A stretch of DNA of 64,000 nt, taken from assembly GCF_010731775.1 (NCBI RefSeq), contig NZ_AP022590.1, positions 6,014,001 to 6,078,000 of the forward strand, given 5' to 3'. Below are positions 27,541 through 36,663 of the stretch, in pieces. Positions within the stretch are counted from its first letter, which is position 1; the number at the start of each line of letters is the position of its first letter. The DNA is from Mycobacterium mantenii. GTDB lineage: Bacteria > Actinomycetota > Actinomycetes > Mycobacteriales > Mycobacteriaceae. Below the pieces are notes generated by a model that was given only the letters and a program-made list of their open reading frames with translations, was not told the DNA's origin and did not search any database. The position numbers and the translations under genes are program-made.

Positions 27541-30500
27541 ATGACCGAGTTCCGTGCGTCGCCGCCGCCGGATCTTCCCGGCATCCCCTCGGCCGAGGGA
27601 CCGTTGCCCGGTCCGGAGCAGTTGGTCGGCCGCCCCCGGGCGTTGCCCGTGGACTTACTCGGCGAGTTGCACGGTCCGCTGTTCTACGCCGACTTCAACG
27701 GCGGCTTCAGGAAGCTGTACGCGTGCTCGCTGGAGCTCGTCACCGAGCTTTGCGACGAGAGCCGCTTCGCGAAGAACCTGACGGCAACCCTTGCTCGAGT
27801 CAGGCCCTTGGCCGGTGACGGTCTGTTCACGGCCTACCACGGCGAACCGAACTGGCAGCGCGCCCACGATGTGCTGCTACCGGGTTTCAGTTACGCGGGT
27901 CTGCGCGCCTACCACCCGGCGATGCTGGACATCAACCGCAAAATGATCGAGCGCTGGGACGCCAGCGCGGGAGTCGGACCGGTGGACGTGTCCACCGACT
28001 TGCAGAAGCTGGCCATGGACACCGTGGCGCTCGCCGGATTCGGTTCGCGCTTCGATTCTTTCGACTACCCCGGCCTGGCCCCTATCCCACAGAGCTTCAC
28101 AATTGCGCTGGGGGAGTTGACATCTGACACGCCCACGCCGGTGTTCACCGAACAATTGGCCACCTTGCACACGTTCATCGACGGACTGATAGCCGAGCAT
28201 CGATCCGGTGACCGTGAGTCTGAGGACCTGTTGGCGCTGATGCTGCAACAGGATCCGAACGGCAAACCGGTGCTCGAAACGCAGAATATCCGCAATCAGA
28301 TCATGACTTTCCTGATCGCGGGGCAGCTCACCACATCGGAGCTGATGCCCAACACGCTGTACAACATCGTCAGCGATCCGACGGTCCTGCATCGGGTGCA
28401 GGCCGAGGTGGACACCGTTTTCGCGACCGACGACGACTACCTGCCCGGCTATGACGACATCGGCAAGCTGACCTACCTGCGGCAGGTCATCGAGGAGACC
28501 CTGCGGTTGTCCCCGCCGGTGCTGAACTTCGATCGAATGGCCCTGGAAGACACCGTGATCGGTGGCCAGCATCCGATCAAGCGCGGCGAGGCGGTCACGG
28601 TGCTCACCGGCGCCCTGCACCGCCAGCCGCAGTGGGGCGACAATGTCGAACTCTTCGATCCCGACCGCTTCGCTCCCGATCGTTCGGCTTCCCGGCCGGC
28701 CGCGTTGTTCAAACCCTTTGGCACCGGTGCACGATCCTGCATCGGCCGTCAGTTCGCGCTGCACGAGGCGGCCATGGCGCTGGCCCGGCTCGTCCATCGC
28801 TACCGCCTCATCGACGCCTACCACTATGTGCCGCAGTGGGAAACCCCGACCAGCCGCCGGCCGGTTGGGTTCCGACTCGACGTGCTTCGGCGCACACCGC
28901 AGGACCGCCAGACCGGCACACCTGCCGTCGAGGCCGCGGCCGGGCCGAATGCAGAGCAGCGCCCAACGGCTATCACGGCCGGCACCAGGCTGGCCATTTT
29001 GTACGGTTCGAACCTCGGCACCTGCCGCGCGCTGGCCCGCCAATTCGCCGACGATGCCACGGCATTAGGCTGCACGGCGACGGTGGCCCCCCTCGACGAT
29101 GCCGTTGGTGGCTTCCCCGAAGCCGAGGCCCTCGTGATCATCGCGTCCTCGTACAACGGACAGCCGACCGACGACGCGCGCGCCTTCCTCACCTGGCTGC
29201 TCGACGCGAATACCACGCTGAGTCCGAGGCCCAATGTCGCGGTTCTCGGTGTGGGTGACCACAACTGGGCGGACACCTACCAGGCGATCCCGCAGCGCAT
29301 CGATGAACGCCTCGGCGAGCTGGGAGCCAACCGATTGGTCCCGCGGGCAGCAGCCGACACCTCGGGGGATATGGTCGGCACGATCGAGGAGTTCGCCGCC
29401 GCGCTGTGGGCATCGCTGGCCGAACGCTTCGGAGACCCCGACGCCGCGCCACTCACGGATGCGGCCGAACCGCTCTACGAGTTGCGCCGGATCGTCGGGC
29501 CGGTGACGGCCGCGATGGACGCACGGTCGTCGGTGATCCCGATGACCATCGTCGAGAACACCCAACTGGTCAGCCCCGGGCTGGGTCAAGCCAAAACCAG
29601 TGTCCGCGTCGACCTTCCGGACGGCGTCGACTACCAAACGGGCGACCACCTCACGGTGATGGCCGACAATCCACCCGAGGTAGTCGACGCGGTTTTGGCG
29701 CAACTCGGCATCGACCCTGGACTGAGGCTGGCAATCAACCCTCGGCGCAGCTCGCGGCGGCTCATTGCGCTGGATCGAGAGGTCAGCGCACGAGAACTGC
29801 TGACGCACTTCGTCGAATTGCGGAAACCGGTGACCAGCAGTCAGTTACGAAGCCTTGCGGCGGCCAACAGCAATCCTGAAGAGTGCCAGCGGCTTAACCA
29901 ACTGGCCGAGGCCCCAGACGGCTGCCCGCTCAGCGTGTTCGAGTGCCTCGACGAATACCCGGCTTGCGTTCTCACCGGTGCCGAACTCCTCGAACTGCTC
30001 GACCCCATGGTGCCGAGGCACTATTCAATCGCGTCATCGTCAATGCTGTCACCACGCACGGTAGGACTGGTCGTCAGTGTGCTCGATGCGCCGGCTCGTT
30101 CCGGTCACGGCCTGTTCAAGGGCGTCGCGTCCAACTACCTCGCGACAGTCCAACCCGGACAAGTGATCCGGGCGCGGGTGGACCCGGCTCGGCAGGCGTT
30201 CCGGGCCGGTGCCGATCCGGCCAAGAACGTGATCCTGGTCAGCGCCGGTACCGGTGTCGCACCGTTTCTCGGTTTCCTCGGTGACCGACTCGCCGCACAG
30301 CGTGCCGGAATGCCGGTGGAGCCGGCGCTGTGCTTCTTCGGGGTGCGTGATCCGGAGGTCGACTACATCTTCCGAGACCGGTTCGAGCAGGCCGAAGCCA
30401 TCGGTATCGTGCAGATGCGCCCGGCCTTCTCTCGCGCGCCGCAGGACGGGGTTCGCTACGTGCAGGACCGGATCGCCGCGGACGCCGACGAGGTGTGGAA

Positions 30501-30693
30501 CCTGCTAGGCGACCCGGCCAAGGACACCCACGTCTACGTGTGCGGCGACGGCGCACGGATGGCGCCGTCGGTGCGCGGGTCCTTCCTCGACATCTATCGG
30601 GCACGGACGGGCGATGACGACGAGCAGGCCCGCGATTGGCTGAACGCTCTCATCGAATCCGACCACTACGTCGAGGATGTGTGGGCGGGGTGA
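27541..30693 (+). CDS. Self-sufficient cytochrome P450/NADPH-P450 reductase (CYP102-like)
   Basis: A 1050-residue P450 BM3-type fusion; length matches BM3 (1049). Haem domain, residues 1-460: EETLR (ExxR), FDPDRF, and cysteine loop FGTGARSCIG. FMN flavodoxin domain, about 480-640: LYGSNLGT, SYNGQPTD, GDHNWADTY. FAD/NADPH domain, 660-1050: RHYSIAS, SAGTGVAPFLGF and C-terminal VEDVWAG. BM3-like enzymes hydroxylate fatty acids. The I-helix reads AGQLTTS where BM3 has AGHETTS, so the conserved acid next to the Thr is Leu; oxygen activation may be altered. ATG 27541 is chosen because the first P450 residues follow it. Confidence 0.94.
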   Translation: MTEFRASPPPDLPGIPSAEGPLPGPEQLVGRPRALPVDLLGELHGPLFYADFNGGFRKLYACSLELVTELCDESRFAKNLTATLARVRPLAGDGLFTAYHGEPNWQRAHDVLLPGFSYAGLRAYHPAMLDINRKMIERWDASAGVGPVDVSTDLQKLAMDTVALAGFGSRFDSFDYPGLAPIPQSFTIALGELTSDTPTPVFTEQLATLHTFIDGLIAEHRSGDRESEDLLALMLQQDPNGKPVLETQNIRNQIMTFLIAGQLTTSELMPNTLYNIVSDPTVLHRVQAEVDTVFATDDDYLPGYDDIGKLTYLRQVIEETLRLSPPVLNFDRMALEDTVIGGQHPIKRGEAVTVLTGALHRQPQWGDNVELFDPDRFAPDRSASRPAALFKPFGTGARSCIGRQFALHEAAMALARLVHRYRLIDAYHYVPQWETPTSRRPVGFRLDVLRRTPQDRQTGTPAVEAAAGPNAEQRPTAITAGTRLAILYGSNLGTCRALARQFADDATALGCTATVAPLDDAVGGFPEAEALVIIASSYNGQPTDDARAFLTWLLDANTTLSPRPNVAVLGVGDHNWADTYQAIPQRIDERLGELGANRLVPRAAADTSGDMVGTIEEFAAALWASLAERFGDPDAAPLTDAAEPLYELRRIVGPVTAAMDARSSVIPMTIVENTQLVSPGLGQAKTSVRVDLPDGVDYQTGDHLTVMADNPPEVVDAVLAQLGIDPGLRLAINPRRSSRRLIALDREVSARELLTHFVELRKPVTSSQLRSLAAANSNPEECQRLNQLAEAPDGCPLSVFECLDEYPACVLTGAELLELLDPMVPRHYSIASSSMLSPRTVGLVVSVLDAPARSGHGLFKGVASNYLATVQPGQVIRARVDPARQAFRAGADPAKNVILVSAGTGVAPFLGFLGDRLAAQRAGMPVEPALCFFGVRDPEVDYIFRDRFEQAEAIGIVQMRPAFSRAPQDGVRYVQDRIAADADEVWNLLGDPAKDTHVYVCGDGARMAPSVRGSFLDIYRARTGDDDEQARDWLNALIESDHYVEDVWAG

Positions 30694-30740
30694 ACCTCGT
30701 CATGGTTACGCGGCAGCTGTTGCGACGCAATGGCCAGCGA

Positions 30741-30971
30741 CTAGGAAGCGTCGCGCAGGCGGGTCTCCACATCCTTGATTCCCTGGCGCAGGTGCTGTGC
30801 CAGGTACCATTCCTCACCGCTATGGGCATCGCGTAGCGCCATGTCGACTGCCGCCTTGGCGTCCGAGAGGTGCCCTCGGCGTTCGTCGCCCTGAGCGGTG
30901 ATGGCATGAAGGACAGCCCGCACGGCCTCCTGGCAGGCAGTGGCGAAACCGCCGAGATGTGTGACCGACAT
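30741..30971 (-). CDS. Small helical protein of unknown function
   Basis: A 76-residue soluble protein, mainly two helices (FATACQEAVRAVLHAITAQGDER and LSDAKAAVDMALRDAHSGEEWYLAQHLRQGIKDVETRL). ATG 30971 has GGGGTCAGC directly upstream, favouring it over an ATG 57 bases earlier. I do not recognise it. It lies 120 bases downstream of the amidase on the same strand and converges on the P450. Confidence 0.6.
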   Translation of the reverse strand: MSVTHLGGFATACQEAVRAVLHAITAQGDERRGHLSDAKAAVDMALRDAHSGEEWYLAQHLRQGIKDVETRLRDAS

Positions 30972-31091
30972 GCTGACCCCTTTTTCCGCCTGGTCACCGG
31001 GATGCCCGCTGTACAGGGCGACAAACATTCCTTCGTCGCGGCAATTCGAGTCCCGCCGACTCCGCCGACGAGCGCCTCAGGGGAGGGCCGG

Positions 31092-31946
31092 TTAGTTTCC
31101 GGCCTCGATTGACGCGACTCTTGCGGCCGCGTCGGGACCGCAGAAGCGCTGCAGGTCCACTCCGCCCGCGCCGAGCAGGTCGTCAATGCGGCGCTTGAGG
31201 TCGCCCGACGAAATGTGGGTGTACAGGTTTCCACCGGGGCAAGAGGTTTGGGCCAGGTCCCGATGGCCCGCCAGTGTGTCGGTCGAAATGTGAAAATTCT
31301 GAGCCGCCCATGCGAACGCGCGAGCCGCTCCCTGGAGCTGGGCCTCCGGCACAGCCTCTTGATCGAAGTCTCCTTCGCAGAGGACCAGGAAATGGCCCGT
31401 CGTGTCGTAGTCCGTCGCGGTGTCGCCCGCGATCTCGGTGCTCCGCAGCTCGTAGATGTTGCCATTGCGGTCGACGCCGACGTGATAGGCGATGTCGATC
31501 CAGCCGTGTTGGTCCTGGTGGTATCGCTGATCCTGTCGGAGATGGCTTGGGGCATGGCGGTTTTCGCCCAGGACGACGGCCTCGTGGTGCAGAGTCATCC
31601 GGGTGATGGTGTGGCGCTTTCCTCCGGAGCGGGCCGGTCGCGCGCCCCAGGCGTCGCGGCATAACAACGGTGCCGAAGTCGCAGCGGTCAGGCGTGCATT
31701 GATTGTCGACGTGGCGGGAGGAGCCGGAACCGAAGGCGGCTTCGGGCGGGTCTCAGACGCCGAGGCCGAGTTCGTTTGGGTCGCACTCGAGCAGCTGCCG
31801 ACCAGGGACGCCACCCCGGCGCCGCCGGCCAGCGCCAGCAGCTGACGGCGACTGACACGAGCTGGCCCACCGCACGCAGGCTCACACACGGTCCTCACGA
31901 TACGGGCGTGACGCCGGCCCGCGGGACGTCTTGCTTTATGTCCCAC
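31092..31946 (-). CDS. Tat-exported PGRP-type N-acetylmuramoyl-L-alanine amidase, lipoprotein
   Basis: An amidase_2 domain (about residues 95-265) that cleaves the amide bond between MurNAc and L-Ala. Zinc ligands and catalytic residues are visible: TLHHEA, AYHVGVD with its Tyr, and AGHRDLAQTSCPGG. The N-terminus has a twin-arginine motif SRRQLLAL followed by a lipobox-like LVGSC, so it is a Tat lipoprotein candidate. GTG 31946 overlaps the upstream murQ-fusion stop by 11 bases; GTG 31898 or 31889 would give a shorter, more usual Tat leader. Coupling to a MurQ gene suggests peptidoglycan scavenging. Confidence 0.88.
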   Translation of the reverse strand: MGHKARRPAGRRHARIVRTVCEPACGGPARVSRRQLLALAGGAGVASLVGSCSSATQTNSASASETRPKPPSVPAPPATSTINARLTAATSAPLLCRDAWGARPARSGGKRHTITRMTLHHEAVVLGENRHAPSHLRQDQRYHQDQHGWIDIAYHVGVDRNGNIYELRSTEIAGDTATDYDTTGHFLVLCEGDFDQEAVPEAQLQGAARAFAWAAQNFHISTDTLAGHRDLAQTSCPGGNLYTHISSGDLKRRIDDLLGAGGVDLQRFCGPDAAARVASIEAGN

Positions 31947-33682
31947 CTAACGCGTCCCGCACGCGTCCGCGCGCCCGGTCGAGCCGGACGGCGGCCTCGG
32001 TCGCGTCAACGCCCGCGACCAGGGCGACGATCGCGGTCTTGGCGTGACCGCGCGCGGCGGCGAGCGCGGCGATCGCCGTCTCCTCGTCGACTCCCGCCGC
32101 GTCGCGGACGATCCGCACCGCGCGGCGGCGCACCTTCGCATTGGTCGCGCGCACGTCGACCATCCGCGGTCCATAGGCCTTGCCGAGCGCAATCATCACG
32201 CTCGTCGAGAGCGCGTTGAGCACGACCTTCTGCGCCGTCCCCGCGGTGAGCCGCGTAGACCCGGCGAGCACCTCGGGCCCGGTCAGCAGCTCGATCATCA
32301 AATCGGCCGACGCCTCGCTGCTCGGGTTGTTGACTATCGCGACGGTCAGCGCCCCCACCGCGCGCGCGTGCTCGAGCTCCCCGAGCACGTACGGTGTGCG
32401 GCCCGACGCCGTGATCCCGACGAGCACGTCGGCGGCGGTCAGGTCGGCGAGATCGGTTAAGTCAAAGGCGTCTTCGGCGCCCTCGATCGCCTCGGTCAGC
32501 GCCGCCGCCCCGCCCGCGATCACTCCGCGCACCAGGTCGGTGCCGAATGTGGGTCCGCACTCGGCCGCGTCGAGCACCCCGAGCCGACCGGGCGTTCCGG
32601 CGCCGGCATAGATCAGACGGCCGCCGCGGTCGAGCCGCGCGGCGATCGCCTCGGCCGCCGCAGCGATCCGCGGGACCGCCGCCGCCACCGCGCCGTGCGC
32701 GTCGGCCTCGGCGGCAACGAGCAGAGCGACGACCTCGGCGATAGGCCGCGCGTCGAGGTCGTCAAGGTCTGGCCGCACGGCTTCGGTGGCCAGCGCATCG
32801 AGCCCGTGCGCGACAAGGGCCTCCGGAGCCGCTTGCACGCGAATCAAATACGGCTCGTGGATCGCCCGTAGCCGCAGCGCGCCATCAAGCGCGTCGCCGG
32901 CGGCAGGGATGAGGTCGAGTTGCGCCCGCAGCGCGTCGACCCCGTCGAAGACTCCCGCCAGTCCGCCGACCATCGCCACCGGCCCATCCCCGGCCGCGCG
33001 GGCGGTGGCGGCGAGCGCCTGGGCGGCGGCGCTGACGATCGCCAGCGCCGCGGCGTCGCCCTGCGCGGCCAGGACGTCGGGCGCGAACGACGCGAGCGCG
33101 GCGGCGCCGGTGAGCTGCCCGGGCCAGGTCTCCGGCGCGCCGAACCGGGCGCGGGCGGCGTCGAGCAACGATGTGGACGGTCCGCGGCCGTCGTGGGCAC
33201 GCAACGCCGCGCGCAGCCCCGCGGCGCCGATCCACGCGCCGCCGCCCTCGTCACCCAGCCACGCGCCCCAACCGTCGGCGGTGCGCAGGGCGCCGTCCGC
33301 GTCGATCGCCAGCGCCACGACGCCGGTGCCCACGATCAGTGCGACGCCCGGCTCCCCGTTCAGCGCGCCCGCGTGCGCGATCACGGCGTCGCTGGTTACC
33401 GTGACGCGCTCCGTCTGCAGCGATGCCAGCAGCGCATCGCCCAGTGCTCGCGCCGCGTCCGGCGCCGTCAGCGCCCCGGCGGCGCCCACGACCACCTCGT
33501 CGACCGGGCCGATCTCGCACTAGCTTGCCGGCCACGGCCAGGATCGCCGCCTCCGCGGCCCGCGCGCCGCCCGGTGTCGCGAGCCCCGGTGCGCCCGTGC
33601 CTTCGGCCCTGCGGCCGCCTGCCGCGGCCCGGCAGGACGTCTTGCCGAGGTCGACGGAGAGGGTCCGGAAGCGCTGAATCAC
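31936..33682 (-). pseudogene. murQ: BadF-type sugar kinase–MurQ fusion, split by a one-base frameshift
   Basis: Two domains in one gene: an ASKHA N-acetylhexosamine kinase (N-terminal LSVDLGKTS phosphate loop, later LIVGTGVVALAID and GDEGGGAWIG) and a C-terminal MurNAc-6-phosphate etherase (RLIYAGAGTPGRLGVLDAAECGPTFG, with the catalytic Glu in AAEC). GTG 33682 overlaps the VOC stop by four bases. Around 33511-33525 the kinase frame must shift by one base to continue as EIGPVDEVVVGAAG; the sequence there contains a rare CTAG. From the shift to 31938 the frame is open for over 500 codons, so an N-truncated kinase–MurQ could still be made. GC content is visibly higher than in neighbours. A sequencing error remains possible. 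Confidence 0.8.
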
Positions 33683-34047
33683 CGCAGTTTCTCGGCGAAT
33701 TCGACAATGTTGCCGTCCGGGTCGGCGATGTGCAGCGTCCTTTCACGCCATGGCCGATCCACCGGCCCGGTGAGGATCTCGACGCCGAGTCCGCGCAGCC
33801 GCTCCGCTTCTGCATCCACGTCCTCAATCAGGAAGCCGATCTCACCGCAGGGCGGATTGCCGCCTTCGCGACCGATGAGCTCGGGCAGCTTCGAGCGTTC
33901 GAAAAGCGAGAACTTCGTGTTTTCCAGGGCGAACTCGACATAGCCGTCGCCCTCGATTCGCACCTCGAGCCCGATCACGTCGCAGTAAAAGGCCACCGAC
34001 CGGCTGAGCGATTCGACATATTGGATGACGTAGTCCACGCGACGCAT
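33679..34047 (-). CDS. VOC/glyoxalase-fold protein
   Basis: A 122-residue single vicinal-oxygen-chelate module pair. It begins with RRVDYVIQYVESLSRSVAFYCDVIGLE and ends HIADPDGNIVEFAEKL, the classical glyoxalase/bleomycin-resistance ends; Glu ligands are in GYVEF and NIVEF. Metal-dependent isomerase, epimerase or dioxygenase activity cannot be distinguished. ATG 34047 gives the family start; a GTG three codons earlier is possible. It sits between the beta-oxidation genes and the kinase–MurQ gene and is translationally coupled to the latter. Confidence 0.85.
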   Translation of the reverse strand: MRRVDYVIQYVESLSRSVAFYCDVIGLEVRIEGDGYVEFALENTKFSLFERSKLPELIGREGGNPPCGEIGFLIEDVDAEAERLRGLGVEILTGPVDRPWRERTLHIADPDGNIVEFAEKLR

Positions 34048-34088
34048 GCAATGCACCGTATCGGTTTCCGCTGTGAACTCGCGGGAGT

Positions 34089-34850
34089 TCAGCGACCGGT
34101 GAATAGGGGAGCACGGCGCTGTGCCGCCGCCGTCACGCCCTCGCGGAAGTCGGCGGTCGCCTGGAGCCGCGTTTGTTCATCGAGCTCGTGGGCGGTGGCG
34201 GCTGCGACGGCCTCGGCGAGTCCGGCGCGCATCGTGGCACGGATGCTGGTGAGCGCCAGGGGCGCCGAGGCGGCGATACGCTCGGCGAACCGAATCGCCG
34301 CCGGGCGAACATCGCCGTCAGCGGCCAATTCATCGAAAAGCCCTGTTCTATAGCCGATTTCACCACCATAACGCTCACCGGTGAGCATCCACTCGAGGGC
34401 TTTTTGCTGGCCGACGACACGCGGCAACGTGGCGGTGATGCCGAAGCCGGGATGAAACCCCAGCCGGCTGAAGTTGGCCGCAAATCTCGAGGAGGGCGCC
34501 GCCACTCGGAAGTCTGCGCTGAGGGCGAGCCCGAGCCCACCGCCGATCGCGGCGCCCTGCACCGCCGCGACAACCGGCTTGCGGGCGCGGAACAGCCGGA
34601 TGGCCTGCGCGTAAAGCTCTTTGGGCGACGAACGATTCTCGGCGGGCTGGGAGAAGTCGGCGCCCGCGCAGAAGTGTTTTCCCTCCGCGCACAACACGAT
34701 CGCCCGGCATTCGATGTCGTCGTCCAGTTGCTCGTAGGTGTCGGCGATGTGCGTGATCAAGGCGGTGTCGAAGTAGTTGTTCGGGGGCCGATGGATCTCT
34801 ACGACGGCGACGTGGCCGACGAATTCGACGGTGACATCGACAGTGTTCAT
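34089..34850 (-). CDS. Enoyl-CoA hydratase/isomerase family protein
   Basis: A 253-residue crotonase. The oxyanion-hole segments HFCAGADFS and QGAAIGGGLGLAL are present. The acid corresponding to the first catalytic Glu of hydratases is not obvious in FSRLGFHPGFG, which reads as an isomerase- or degenerate-type site. It is coupled to the hydrolase upstream by an ATGA overlap. Context with two acyl-CoA dehydrogenases suggests degradation of a specific branched or cyclic acyl-CoA. Confidence 0.88.
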   Translation of the reverse strand: MNTVDVTVEFVGHVAVVEIHRPPNNYFDTALITHIADTYEQLDDDIECRAIVLCAEGKHFCAGADFSQPAENRSSPKELYAQAIRLFRARKPVVAAVQGAAIGGGLGLALSADFRVAAPSSRFAANFSRLGFHPGFGITATLPRVVGQQKALEWMLTGERYGGEIGYRTGLFDELAADGDVRPAAIRFAERIAASAPLALTSIRATMRAGLAEAVAAATAHELDEQTRLQATADFREGVTAAAQRRAPLFTGR

Positions 34851-35611
34851 AGCTGTTCCAGCAGTTCGCGCACGGCGGCATTGAATGTCTCGGGCTGGTC
34901 CATATTCGCCGCATGCCCGGCATTGTCGATGACCAGCTTGCGGGAATTGGCGATCTTGCGGTGCATGTAATCGGCCGGGGCCAGGAAGTCGGTGTCCTGG
35001 GCGCCGACGACCACCAACGTGGGCACCCTGATGCTGTCGAGCGACGTGATCACGCGCGAGTCCTTTTGCGCCATCACACCGCGGGCAGCGCGAGGCAGCC
35101 CCTCGGGATGCGCATGCAACGCCTGAGCCACTTCCGCCGAGACGTCGGCACGCCCTTCGCCCTGCTCAAGTTCTCGAGCGCGTCGTTCCACCCACGCGTT
35201 CCACTTGTCGCGTGCTTCGTCGTTGCGGTAGCCCGGCCCCGTGTCGACCAGCACCAGCGCGGCCACGCGCTGTGGATGGGCGAGGTGAAAGGCCAGGGAT
35301 AGGTAGCCGCCCAACGACATTCCGCCGAGCACGGCGCGATCGGCACCGGCGGCGTCGAGAATGGCCGCCATGTCGGCGACGCTGATCTGCTCGGTGTAGC
35401 GGTCCATGTCGTCGGGTGCGTCGCTGCTGCCGTGGCCGCGCTGGTCCCAAACGATCACCGGTCGGTCGACGCTCAAGGCATCGATATTGCGGTTCCACAT
35501 GCCCGCGGTGGCGCCGAAACCGTGTGTGAGCAAGAGCGGCAAGCCCGGCGCGTCCGGGTTGTGCACCTGATAGGCCAGCGTGACCCCGTCCGGGCGTTGC
35601 AGTCGATTCAC
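34847..35611 (-). CDS. Alpha/beta hydrolase
   Basis: A 254-residue serine hydrolase. HGFGATAGMW is the oxyanion loop, WDQRGHGSSD is typical, the nucleophile elbow is GGMSLGG, and the C-terminal DNAGHAAN supplies the His. GTG 35611 overlaps the stop of the acyl-CoA dehydrogenase (GTGA), which fixes the start; the open frame upstream of that is antisense-like sequence. Substrate is likely an ester, lactone or ring-fission product of the same pathway. Confidence 0.88.
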   Translation of the reverse strand: MNRLQRPDGVTLAYQVHNPDAPGLPLLLTHGFGATAGMWNRNIDALSVDRPVIVWDQRGHGSSDAPDDMDRYTEQISVADMAAILDAAGADRAVLGGMSLGGYLSLAFHLAHPQRVAALVLVDTGPGYRNDEARDKWNAWVERRARELEQGEGRADVSAEVAQALHAHPEGLPRAARGVMAQKDSRVITSLDSIRVPTLVVVGAQDTDFLAPADYMHRKIANSRKLVIDNAGHAANMDQPETFNAAVRELLEQL

Positions 35612-36663
35612 GACATCACCTCCGACCCCGACTGGATGGCTGGGTACAGGGCGTCGGGGCCGCCGGCGACCAGGGCCGCGCCAAGCCTGTCCGCCCAGCG
35701 GTGATGCCCTCCGGCTTCGTCTCGCCATGCCCAGAGGCGACGGGTCAGATAATGCAACGGATACTCCCTCGTCATACCGATCGCGCCATGCGTCTGGTGG
35801 GCGGCCGCCGACACCAGCTGCGCGGCCCGGTCGGCAAGCATTTTGGCGCAAGCGATTTCGAAACCGCCGCGGCCGAGTTCGACCGCTTCGGTCGCACCAT
35901 CGGTCGCCGATGCGATCAGCGCGGCCTGCTGGTGGATGGTGACCAAATGGGCTTGCACGGCCTGGAAGCGACCGATGGGGCGTCCGAACTGCTCGCGTTC
36001 ACCGCTGTAGCGCAGTGTCATTGCCGCGACGGCACTTATCGCGCCGGCCATCAACGCGACGCGACCCAGCGCGGTGCGTTCCCACAAAGTTTGATCGGTA
36101 ACCGCGTCCGGTGCGTCGGCGCGCGCGGTTACCGGCACGCCGTCGAAAACGACTGTGTCACGGGGATCTTCGGCGAGATTGACCGCGCGGCTGACGGCCG
36201 GGCCTCCTGATGATGCGGCCGGTCCGGGCGCGAGCACCACGACGCCGTCGACGAGCCCGATGACATGCTCGGCACGGTGACCCCACGCGACCGCGGGCGC
36301 CGTACCGAACAGGCGATCACCGTCGAGGCGGAGTGTCGTGACGGGCGGCAGCGCCGTGCGAACACCTTTGGGCAATGGCAGACCGGCAGAAGCCAATAGC
36401 CATCCGCCGACCAGTCCGGCTTCGGCCAGGGGCACCGGTGCCGCGTGTGCTCCCGCCGCTCGCAGCAGCTGGACAGCATCGGCAACGCTGCCCCCGGCTC
36501 CGCCCAGCTGCTCCGGGATAGGGACGTCACTGAATCCACTCTGCTGCAACGCGTTCCAAAGTTGCGGCGCCCAACCGGTAGCTTCGGCTTCGCCGACATC
36601 CTGCCACCGGCTGTGCGCGGCGAACAGTTTGGCGGCCGCGCTATACAGTTCGTTCTCGCTCAT
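35608..36663 (-). CDS. Acyl-CoA dehydrogenase, short partner subunit
   Basis: A 351-residue acyl-CoA dehydrogenase fold that is shorter than usual and lacks the clear catalytic Glu region; conserved pieces are YSGEREQFGRPIGRFQAVQ and AAHQTHGAIGMTREYPLHYLTRR. Adjacent pairs like this form heterotetramers in mycobacterial steroid catabolism (FadE26/27, ChsE4-ChsE5 type). It starts at 36663, overlapping the upstream dehydrogenase by four bases. I infer a heteromeric complex with the next gene. Confidence 0.88.
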   Translation of the reverse strand: MSENELYSAAAKLFAAHSRWQDVGEAEATGWAPQLWNALQQSGFSDVPIPEQLGGAGGSVADAVQLLRAAGAHAAPVPLAEAGLVGGWLLASAGLPLPKGVRTALPPVTTLRLDGDRLFGTAPAVAWGHRAEHVIGLVDGVVVLAPGPAASSGGPAVSRAVNLAEDPRDTVVFDGVPVTARADAPDAVTDQTLWERTALGRVALMAGAISAVAAMTLRYSGEREQFGRPIGRFQAVQAHLVTIHQQAALIASATDGATEAVELGRGGFEIACAKMLADRAAQLVSAAAHQTHGAIGMTREYPLHYLTRRLWAWRDEAGGHHRWADRLGAALVAGGPDALYPAIQSGSEVMS

